Below are positions 6,707 through 12,446 of a stretch of 12,446 bases of DNA, piece by piece. The notes under the pieces were generated by a model, which searched no databases, was not told the DNA's origin, and saw only the letters and a list, made by a program, of their open reading frames with translations. Where the stretch lies: NCBI GenBank assembly GCA_947506075.1, contig CANNNN010000039.1:1-12446 (forward strand), in the 5' to 3' direction. The DNA is from Methylococcaceae bacterium (lineage in GTDB: Bacteria > Pseudomonadota > Gammaproteobacteria > Methylococcales > Methylomonadaceae). A program made the position numbers and the translations under genes. The first letter of the stretch is position 1. Every line of letters starts with the position of its first letter.

Positions 6707-8158
6707 TCAGGAGCCGGTGCTGCGAGTGATGATTTCACCGAATTTGAGTGTGGCTTCAATCAGCGCGTCGATATCGTCGACGGTGGTGCGATGATTAACG
6801 ATTGCGGCCCGGATGGCCAGCTGTCCGTTAAGTGTCGTCGATGAGGGTGCGGCAATACCCGATTCTTGCAATGCAATAACCAGTTCAGCATTAACCTGGT
6901 TGGCCTCTGTGCTACGATAGCGAAAGCAGACGATATTCAGCGCAACCGGTGCGAGCAGTTCCAGTCGCGGTTCGGCTTCGATACGCCGCTTCAGGTGCTG
7001 GGCCAGTGTGCAGGTATTTGAAATAACCCGGCCTAGCTTTTCTTCGCCATAGACTTTTATTGTGAACCAGGTTTTAAGTGCCCGAAAACCGCGCGACAGA
7101 TCCGGTACAAAATCGCACGGCCATGGTGAACCGGCCGCCATGCCTCGGGATTCGCGCTTCAAGTAAGCGGCGGGCGAGGAAAAAGTGCCTTGATGTAACT
7201 CGCCGTCCCTTACCAGGATAAAGCCTGCGTCATACGGAACTTGTCCCCATTTATGAAAATCAAAGGCTATCGAATCGGCATGTGCTATGCCTTGCAAGCG
7301 TGGTGCAATATCCGGCGCTAGCATGCCCAGTGCACCGTATGCGCCATCGACGTGAAACCAGATATTTTCGCGTCGGCAAAGCTCGGCAATAGCCTGAAGA
7401 TTATCAATCGCCCCGACATCAGCGCTGCCCGCTGTTCCTGCAATGAAAAACGGCAGTCTACCGGATTTTTTGTCCTCGGCAATAGCCAGTTCGAGTGCTG
7501 TTATATCCAGCTGGTATTGTTGATTGACAGGTATTTTACGTAATGCATTACTGCCCAGTCCGGCAATATCCATGGCTTGGGTCAGGCTGATGTGAGCACT
7601 GGCCGAGGCATAGGCGACTAATTGTGAGTCGTTTACAGCAATGCCTTGCTGGCGCACATCAGCGCCTAAGCGGGTGGTACGGGCAATCAACACGCCGATC
7701 AGATTGGCCGTTGAGGTTCCGGTCACAAACAGGCCGCTTGCGGTTTTGGGGAAATTAAACAATTCCCGAACCCACTGCATGACCTGGCGTTCTATTTCGA
7801 TTGGCGCTTGATCGCGTCCGCCGAGATTGGCGTTTAATCCTGCGGCCAACATTTCCGCAAGCATGCCGACCGGAGTGCCTCCGCCATGAACCCAGCCCAT
7901 AAAGCCGGGGTGGACATTGCCCAGTGCATAGGGCAGTACTGTTTTGATGAATAGTTCATGCGTAGCGGTAAGGTCATGCTGTCCGTCATCAAGGGGTTGT
8001 CGAAAGGATTTTCGCACTTCGTCAGGCATAGCTTGCCAGACCGGCTGCTCTCGCTGGTGTTCAAGATAATCGATCATATCGTCCAGCATGCGATGACCTT
8101 GCAGGCGAAAGGAGTTCCAGTCGGAAGGATCGAGCGTGTCTTTGGAGGTTTCCAGCAT
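6707..8158 (-). CDS. Group II PLP-dependent amino-acid decarboxylase (aromatic-L-amino-acid decarboxylase family)
   Basis: A 483-aa cytosolic PLP enzyme of the DOPA/tyrosine/tryptophan decarboxylase superfamily. Key features are NVHPGFMGWVHGGGTPVGML (81-100), the GTSTANL phosphate-binding loop (147-153), a cofactor-stacking His189 in ASAHIS, HVDGAYG with Asp271 bonding the pyridine nitrogen, and the Schiff-base Lys303 in FHKWGQVPYD. The mobile loop region (333-356) reads RGMAAGSPWPCDF then PDLSRGFRALK and has no tyrosine where animal decarboxylases carry the catalytic Tyr332. The substrate cannot be read from sequence. Alternatives are an aldehyde synthase or another group II decarboxylase. 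ATG 8158 opens the gene; no strong Shine-Dalgarno is seen. It is the first gene of the three-gene - strand run. A 122-bp gap with an inverted repeat separates it from the upstream ypjD-like gene. Confidence 0.9.
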   Translation of the reverse strand: MLETSKDTLDPSDWNSFRLQGHRMLDDMIDYLEHQREQPVWQAMPDEVRKSFRQPLDDGQHDLTATHELFIKTVLPYALGNVHPGFMGWVHGGGTPVGMLAEMLAAGLNANLGGRDQAPIEIERQVMQWVRELFNFPKTASGLFVTGTSTANLIGVLIARTTRLGADVRQQGIAVNDSQLVAYASASAHISLTQAMDIAGLGSNALRKIPVNQQYQLDITALELAIAEDKKSGRLPFFIAGTAGSADVGAIDNLQAIAELCRRENIWFHVDGAYGALGMLAPDIAPRLQGIAHADSIAFDFHKWGQVPYDAGFILVRDGELHQGTFSSPAAYLKRESRGMAAGSPWPCDFVPDLSRGFRALKTWFTIKVYGEEKLGRVISNTCTLAQHLKRRIEAEPRLELLAPVALNIVCFRYRSTEANQVNAELVIALQESGIAAPSSTTLNGQLAIRAAIVNHRTTVDDIDALIEATLKFGEIITRSTGS

Positions 8159-8178
8159 AGTTATTGAATTGAAGAAGA

Positions 8179-8245
8179 ATCCACGAAAAAAAATCGAAAT
8201 AATCGTTTTTCTAAATTTACCGGGCTAAGCATGTTTTTCGTGGAT
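8179..8245. repeat. 12-bp perfect inverted repeat flanking 43 bp
   Basis: ATCCACGAAAAA at 8179-8190 is the exact reverse complement of TTTTTCGTGGAT at 8234-8245. Outward similarity continues with mismatches to about 8171 and 8253 (17 of 20 positions). The 43-bp interior contains a short direct repeat (AATCG at 8192-8205) and no gene. It fills most of the 122-bp gap between the ypjD-like gene and the decarboxylase, both on the - strand. It could be a weak terminator or attenuator, an operator, or a dispersed repeat; the arms are too far apart for a classical intrinsic terminator. Confidence 0.75.
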
Positions 8246-8281
8246 ATTTCTTTTAAGAAGATTCATTGGGTGGAAATTGCC

Positions 8282-9073
8282 TCACCTGTGCAAAATAATT
8301 TCCAACACCAGTTTACTGCCAAAATAAGCCAGCAGCAGTAAAACAAAGCCCGCTAAAGTCCAGCGAACTGCGGTTTTTCCTCGCCAACCATAGCGCAGTC
8401 TGCCTATCAATAAACTGGAAAAAATGATCCAGGCGATAATGGATAAAACCGTCTTGTGCACCAGATGCTGTGCAAATAAATCCTCAATAAAAATAAAGCC
8501 GCTGATCAATGACAGGGTCAGGAAAAAAAGCCCGATCCCTATCATTTGAAACAATAATGTTTCCATGGTTTGCAAGGGCGGCAAAGACTGGGCCAAGCGT
8601 TTGGGCGGATGGCTCTTAAGTTGCTGGTCTTGAATGGCCAGTAATATAGCTTGCAGGGCTGCGATGTTTAGCAGGCTAAATGCGACAATCGAGGTTAAGA
8701 TATGAGTGCTCATCTGCCAGTTATGGGCGTGCAGCAGGTGGGGTTTTTCTGGAAGATTAAGGTCCAGTCCCAGCATCAGGCCGGCAATAGGGAATATTAC
8801 AATGCCCAGTTTTTCGACAGGTTTGTTGATTGTTGCAATCAGCAACAGCAGTGCGACAATCAGCGAAACCAAGGAGGCAGTGCCGATGAAACTGAAGTTG
8901 AAGCTGTTGTTTTGTCCGAGAGCGATAGTGATATATAAAGCATGCGCACATACGGCGATCCATGCTAGATAAACCGGTGTATGCTGTCTCTTGTTCTGTT
9001 TAGTATCCCTGGCAATCAGTAATGTGCTTGCTAGATATGTACACATAGCCAGGGTTGCGAGTGTGGCGTTCAT
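8282..9073 (-). CDS. ypjD: CcsA/YpjD-type inner membrane protein (cytochrome c assembly family)
   Basis: A 263-aa integral membrane protein with about eight hydrophobic helices (approximately 3-21, 33-52, 62-82, 87-104, 122-147, 178-197, 205-225 and 236-257). It fits the YpjD branch of the CcsA/CcmC cytochrome c assembly family. Candidate heme-ligand or conserved histidines are His44, His124 in the fifth helix and His206 in VHKTVLS. The C-terminal GWRGKTAVRWTLAGFVLLLLAYFGSK segment is typical of this group; the long WWD periplasmic loop of true heme handlers is absent. Position supports the name: in E. coli ypjD also lies divergent from ffh. A dedicated role in cytochrome c maturation is not established for YpjD. 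ATG 9073 is used; the ribosome binding site is weak. Confidence 0.85.
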   Translation of the reverse strand: MNATLATLAMCTYLASTLLIARDTKQNKRQHTPVYLAWIAVCAHALYITIALGQNNSFNFSFIGTASLVSLIVALLLLIATINKPVEKLGIVIFPIAGLMLGLDLNLPEKPHLLHAHNWQMSTHILTSIVAFSLLNIAALQAILLAIQDQQLKSHPPKRLAQSLPPLQTMETLLFQMIGIGLFFLTLSLISGFIFIEDLFAQHLVHKTVLSIIAWIIFSSLLIGRLRYGWRGKTAVRWTLAGFVLLLLAYFGSKLVLEIILHR

Positions 9074-9303
9074 TAAGAGTCGTTTATTTGGGTTGTGATC
9101 AAATTAGCTAACACTGCTGTCATGTGTGGGCTTTGTCTTTAGGGTGATTGCTGTGAATGCGACAAAACGCATCTACAGGGTGTCACAAATTCCCTTCAGT
9201 TTAATGCAAAGGCCTCAAAGGCTATGTTAATATATCCCGCTAAATAGTCCTAGCGCATTTGTGTTAGTGAGTGGTTTCCTTAAGATTTAATAAAGACACT
9301 GAT
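9074..9303. promoter_or_regulatory. divergent intergenic region between ypjD and ffh
   Basis: These 230 bp separate two divergently transcribed genes and must carry the ffh promoter and probably that of ypjD. I see no ORF or RNA gene. Only weak candidates for -10 boxes are present on the + strand (TATGTT at 9223-9228, or TAATAT just after), with no convincing -35. A short stem (ATGCG/CGCAT near 9157-9171) and a GCCT-CAA-AGGC mini-hairpin near 9211-9222 are too small to interpret. Confidence 0.4.
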
Positions 9304-10665
9304 ATGTTTGATAATTTAACCGATCGATTAAGTAGCACACTTAAAAAAATTAAGGGTCAGGGGCGCTTGACTGAAGACAATATCAAGGACACCCTGCGCG
9401 AAGTGCGTATGGCGTTGCTTGAGGCTGATGTTGCGTTATCGGTCGTTACGGACTTTATCGAGCGTATCAAAATAGGCGCGTTGGGGCAGGAAGTTCAGTC
9501 CAGTCTCTCGCCCGGTCAATCGCTGATCAAATTGGTTCAGGCTGAGTTGGTTGCGGTGATGGGTGAGGCCAATGAAAAGTTGAATCTTAACGCCGTTCCG
9601 CCTGCGATTATTTTAATGGCCGGTTTGCAAGGTGCGGGTAAAACCACCACGGTGGCGAAACTAGGTCGCTGGCTAAAGGAAAATCAAAAGAAAAAAGTCG
9701 GCGTAGTCAGTACTGACGTTTATCGTCCTGCGGCAATCAAGCAATTGCAGGTACTGGCAAATGAAGTTTCCTTGGATTTTTTTGACAGTGATATAACGCA
9801 AAATCCGGTGGATATTGCCAAGAACGCAATAGACGCGGCCAAGAGGAAGTTCCTTGATGTCATTATTATCGACACCGCAGGTCGTCTGCATATAGATGAT
9901 GAAATGATGGGAGAGATCAAGGCCTTGCATGCGGCGATCAATCCTATTGAAACCTTATTCGTTGTTGATAGCATGACCGGGCAGGACGCGGCGATTACCG
10001 CAAAAGCCTTTAATGATGCGTTGCCGTTGACCGGGATTATTCTGACCAAGGCGGATGGTGATGCCCGGGGCGGGGCGGCGTTGTCGATACGCCATATTAC
10101 CGGCAAGCCGATCAAGTTTATCGGCATGGGCGAAAAAACCGATGCGCTGGAGCCTTTTTATCCGGATCGTATAGCTTCCCGTATTTTGGGTATGGGCGAT
10201 ATGCTGGGTCTGATAGAAGAGATTGAGCAGAAAGTCGACAAAGAAAAGGCCGAAAAACTGGTCAAAAAATTGCAAAAGGGCAAGGCCTTCGATCTGGAGG
10301 ATTTTCGCGAGCAATTGCAGCAAATGCAGAATATGGGCGGGGTCGGTTCGATGATGGATAAGCTGCCGGGCATGAGCGAGATTCCTCAGGAAATGAAAGA
10401 TAAGGTTAATGACAAGGAATTGTCGCGGCAGATTGCGGTGATTAATTCGATGACCATGAAGGAACGACGTTATCCTGATCTGATCAAAGGCAATCGAAAG
10501 AAGCGCATTGCTAACGGTTGCGGACAGCAGTTATCGGATGTTAATCGTATTTTGAAGCAGTTTCTGATGATGCAAAAAATGATGAAGCGCTTCAAAGCCG
10601 GCAATATGGCTAATATGATGCGAGGCATAAAAAATAATGTGCGCGGCATGGGTATGCGCCGGTAG
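9304..10665 (+). CDS. ffh: Signal recognition particle protein Ffh (SRP54 GTPase)
   Basis: Ffh binds 4.5S RNA and the signal sequences of nascent membrane and secreted proteins, and docks with FtsY. From ATG 9304 the product is 453 aa, the same length as E. coli Ffh. The N-terminal helical bundle (MFDNLTDRLSSTLKKIKG) is followed by the GTPase domain: G1 GLQGAGKTT (107-115), G3 DTAGR (about 190), G4 TKADGDARGGAALS (about 248). The M domain is methionine-rich (QQMQNMGGVGSMMDKLPGM; MMQKMMKRF) and carries the RNA-binding segment GNRKKRIANGCG. An in-frame GTG/ATG-less extension to 9271 adds 11 unrelated residues and is not used. The 3' end of its RNA partner gene is at the left edge of the window. 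A 127-bp gap separates it from rpsP. Confidence 0.98.
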   Translation: MFDNLTDRLSSTLKKIKGQGRLTEDNIKDTLREVRMALLEADVALSVVTDFIERIKIGALGQEVQSSLSPGQSLIKLVQAELVAVMGEANEKLNLNAVPPAIILMAGLQGAGKTTTVAKLGRWLKENQKKKVGVVSTDVYRPAAIKQLQVLANEVSLDFFDSDITQNPVDIAKNAIDAAKRKFLDVIIIDTAGRLHIDDEMMGEIKALHAAINPIETLFVVDSMTGQDAAITAKAFNDALPLTGIILTKADGDARGGAALSIRHITGKPIKFIGMGEKTDALEPFYPDRIASRILGMGDMLGLIEEIEQKVDKEKAEKLVKKLQKGKAFDLEDFREQLQQMQNMGGVGSMMDKLPGMSEIPQEMKDKVNDKELSRQIAVINSMTMKERRYPDLIKGNRKKRIANGCGQQLSDVNRILKQFLMMQKMMKRFKAGNMANMMRGIKNNVRGMGMRR

Positions 10666-10723
10666 TTTATTGCGATTTATCCGCTGGCTTGCGTAAATGA
10701 ATTTGCTGGATTGTCTGTTGTTC

Positions 10724-10751
10724 TTTACTTATAGAGAAAATCGCGTAAAAT
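10724..10751 (+). promoter_or_regulatory. candidate sigma70 promoter for the rpsP operon
   Basis: TTTACT (10724-10729) and TAAAAT (10746-10751) are separated by 16 bp, four and five matches to the -35 and -10 consensus. The pair lies about 40 bp before the rpsP start, in an A+T-rich gap after ffh. No strong terminator is visible after ffh, so read-through from ffh may also contribute. Confidence 0.45.
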
Positions 10752-10792
10752 TCGCCGATTAACAATTACTAAATGTTTTTTAAGGATCTTAG

Positions 10793-11044
10793 ATGGTAAC
10801 CATTCGTCTTTCCAGAGGTGGCGCGAAAAATCGTCCTTTCTACCATGTTGTTGTAACCGATAGCAGAAACAGTCGTGACGGTCGTTATATTGAACGGCTT
10901 GGCTTTTTTAACCCATTGGCACGTGGCAATGAAGAGAAGTTGCGTTTAGATTGCGATCGCGTTGATTATTGGAAATCCAATGGCGCGCAGCCTTCCGAGC
11001 GCGTTGCAAAATTGATTAAAGACGCACGCAGCGCGGCGGCTTAA
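10793..11044 (+). CDS. rpsP: 30S ribosomal protein S16
   Basis: S16 is an early-binding protein of the 30S body, needed for subunit assembly. The 83-aa product begins MVTIRLSRGGAKNRPFYHVVVTDSR and contains DGRYIERLGFFNP and the C-terminal WKSNGAQPSERVAKLIK segment, all diagnostic; length is as usual (about 82). A strong Shine-Dalgarno AAGGA (10782-10786) sits 6 nt before the ATG. It is the first gene of the rpsP-rimM-trmD-rplS operon, with rimM starting 7 bp downstream. Confidence 0.98.
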   Translation: MVTIRLSRGGAKNRPFYHVVVTDSRNSRDGRYIERLGFFNPLARGNEEKLRLDCDRVDYWKSNGAQPSERVAKLIKDARSAAA

Positions 11045-11051
11045 ACTTAAG

Positions 11052-11555
11052 TTGTCAGAGCAGCATATAAACGTTGGAAAGATTTCCGGCGTTTTTGGTA
11101 TAAAGGGATGGGTTAAGGTATTTTCCTTTACTGATCCGAGGGAAAATATTTTAACTTATTCTCCTTGGTTGCTGAAAAAAAACGATGAAACAAAGACGGT
11201 TACTATCGTTGATGGGCAGCTTCAGGGCAAGACCATAGTCGCTCAACTGTCCGATGTTGGCGATAGGGATCAAGCAGCAAGTCTTATGGGTTGGGATGTT
11301 TTCATAACCCAGGACCAATTACCTAAAGCGGCTAAAAACGAATATTACTGGTCTGACCTGATTGGTTTGAGTGTCGAAACGATTGAAGGTGTGCAGCTAG
11401 GCATCATCGATAGTTTGCTTGAAACAGGCGCTAATGATGTGATCATTGTTCAGGGGGAGCGAGAGCGGGTAATTCCTTTTTTACAGGGACAAACGATCAT
11501 CAGCGTCGATCTGGCTGTTGGCAGAATGATTGTAGACTGGGATCCTGAGTTTTAA
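11052..11555 (+). CDS. rimM: Ribosome maturation factor RimM
   Basis: RimM assists maturation of the 30S head domain and 16S rRNA processing. The 167-aa product has the N-terminal RimM beta-barrel with VGKISGVFGIKGWVKVFSFTDP (about 8-29) and the C-terminal PRC-barrel (NEYYWSDLIGLSVETIEG, then LLETGANDVIIVQGERERVIPF). It uses a TTG start 7 bp after the rpsP stop; no ATG lies nearby in frame, and the conserved VGK block begins at residue 8, so this start is well placed. No convincing Shine-Dalgarno is present, so translation probably depends on coupling to rpsP. Its TAA is followed within 6 bp by the trmD start. Confidence 0.96.
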   Translation: MSEQHINVGKISGVFGIKGWVKVFSFTDPRENILTYSPWLLKKNDETKTVTIVDGQLQGKTIVAQLSDVGDRDQAASLMGWDVFITQDQLPKAAKNEYYWSDLIGLSVETIEGVQLGIIDSLLETGANDVIIVQGERERVIPFLQGQTIISVDLAVGRMIVDWDPEF

Positions 11556-11561
11556 TTGTCA

Positions 11562-12299
11562 ATGCATTTTGATGTTGTAACATTATTTCCAGAAATGGTG
11601 ATAGCGGCAGCGGAATGCGGTGTCACAGGCCGGGCAATCGAACGCAACATCGTTAGTTTGTCGGCATGGAATCCACGGGATTATACCAACGATAGACACC
11701 GGACTGTTGATGACCGCCCTTATGGTGGTGGCCCGGGCATGGTCATGAAATATCAGCCCTTGCATGACGCAGTTAATGCTGCAAAGCTGGCAGGATCTGC
11801 AACGGCTAAAGTGGTCTATTTGAGTCCCCAAGGAAAACCGATTACACAGGCTTTGCTGGCAGAGGCCAGTAAAGTCAAACAGATAATTTTGGTTGCAGGG
11901 CGTTACGAAGGAATTGACGAACGCTTTGTCGAACAAGATTGCGATGATGAGTGGTCTATCGGTGACTATGTGATCAGTGGCGGCGAACTGGCGGCGTTGG
12001 TCGTTATTGATGCAGTGACACGATTGTTGCCGGGCGTACTCGGTGATGAGGACTCGGCCCAGCAGGACTCGCACAGCGATGGCTTACTGGATTGCCCGCA
12101 CTTTACCCGACCCGAACAGATTGCAGGTTGTTCGGTTCCGGAGGTTTTATTGGGCGGCAATCATGCCGATATAGGCCGCTGGCGAATGAAGCAGGCTTTG
12201 GGTCGAACCTGGCAAAGACGACCGGATTTATTGAAAAAAAAGATTTTGAGTGCAGAGCAGGAAAAGTTGCTTAAAGAATTTATTGTGGAGTTGGTTTAA
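11562..12299 (+). CDS. trmD: tRNA (guanine-N1-)-methyltransferase TrmD
   Basis: TrmD methylates G37 of tRNAs next to the anticodon, using S-adenosylmethionine, and prevents +1 frameshifting. The 245-aa product has the SPOUT trefoil-knot signatures: FDVVTLFPEM at the N terminus, DRHRTVDDRPYGGGPGM, LSPQGKPITQ, GRYEGIDER (about 113-121), EWSIGDYVISGGELAAL and GLLDCPHFTRP, then GNHADIGRWRMKQALGRTW. A TTG at 11556 is in frame and directly follows the rimM stop, but ATG 11562 aligns better with other TrmD N termini. Neither has a clear Shine-Dalgarno. rplS begins 14 bp after the stop. Confidence 0.97.
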   Translation: MHFDVVTLFPEMVIAAAECGVTGRAIERNIVSLSAWNPRDYTNDRHRTVDDRPYGGGPGMVMKYQPLHDAVNAAKLAGSATAKVVYLSPQGKPITQALLAEASKVKQIILVAGRYEGIDERFVEQDCDDEWSIGDYVISGGELAALVVIDAVTRLLPGVLGDEDSAQQDSHSDGLLDCPHFTRPEQIAGCSVPEVLLGGNHADIGRWRMKQALGRTWQRRPDLLKKKILSAEQEKLLKEFIVELV

Positions 12300-12313
12300 A
12301 TTAAGGTGTGGTA

Positions 12314-12446
12314 ATGAGCAATATTATTGATGAATTGGAAACGGAACAACTGAGACAGATTCCTGACTTTGGTCCAGGTGACACGGTTGTTGTACAAGTT
12401 AAGGTAAAAGAAGGCGAGCGTGAAAGAATTCAGGCTTTTGAAGGTA
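12314..12446 (+). CDS. rplS: 50S ribosomal protein L19 (partial, cut by window end)
   Basis: The last 133 bases encode MSNIIDELETEQLRQIPDF followed by a GDTVVVQVKVKEGERERIQAFEG segment, the conserved N terminus of L19, which sits at the 30S-50S interface. The ATG at 12314 has AAGG at 12303-12306 with a 7-nt spacer. Fourth gene of the rpsP-rimM-trmD-rplS operon; the rest lies beyond the window. Confidence 0.96.
   Translation, partial: MSNIIDELETEQLRQIPDFGPGDTVVVQVKVKEGERERIQAFEG

Noticed and set aside
9093..9115. CRP-like site (TGTGATC half-site) upstream of ypjD
   Set aside because: Only one half-site matches; the second half does not give TCACA at the required spacing.
9720..10323. Overlapping open frames of 135 and 122 aa on the - strand
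   Set aside because: Antisense to the GTPase domain of ffh; no start signals or motifs.
10666..10723. Intrinsic terminator after ffh
   Set aside because: No GC-rich stem followed by a T-run could be found.
11583..12074. 163-aa open frame on the - strand
   Set aside because: Lies wholly opposite trmD, whose motifs are all intact; composition is that of a shadow frame with no recognisable domain.

Overview
The window reads as the chromosome of a gammaproteobacterium of moderate G+C content. The evidence is gene content and order: a 4.5S RNA directly upstream of dnaX, then ybaB and recR; a ypjD-type gene divergent from ffh; and the rpsP-rimM-trmD-rplS ribosomal operon. I cannot fix the genus. 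A Methylococcales-like lineage is only a guess and nothing below depends on it. No insertion sequence, prophage gene, tRNA gene or CRISPR array is visible.

Left block (1-3947, + strand): the 3' end of the SRP 4.5S RNA (ffs), dnaX (clamp-loader tau subunit, with an A8 run that could produce a short gamma form), ybaB, recR (recombinational repair), a HIT-family nucleotide hydrolase and a glycerophosphodiester phosphodiesterase. The last of these contains two adjacent perfect hairpins and overlaps the next, convergent gene by 68 bp.

Middle block (3880-8158, - strand): three closely spaced genes in one orientation. In transcription order they are a group II PLP-dependent amino-acid decarboxylase, an ATP-grasp ligase with an unusual N-terminal extension, and an unassigned fold-type I PLP enzyme. 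Together they look like a small biosynthetic cassette (amino acid to amine, ATP-driven ligation, and a further PLP step). This is the least conventional part of the window and the best candidate for an undescribed pathway. A 122-bp gap holding a 12-bp perfect inverted repeat lies just upstream.

Right block (8282-12446): an eight-helix CcsA/YpjD-type membrane protein on the - strand, a 230-bp divergent intergenic region, ffh (SRP GTPase), then rpsP, rimM, trmD and the start of rplS on the + strand, with a likely promoter before rpsP. The SRP protein gene and the SRP RNA gene therefore lie about 9.3 kb apart. In the ribosomal operon, rpsP and rplS have good Shine-Dalgarno sequences while rimM (TTG start) and trmD have poor ones, which fits the low RimM/TrmD output known from E. 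coli.
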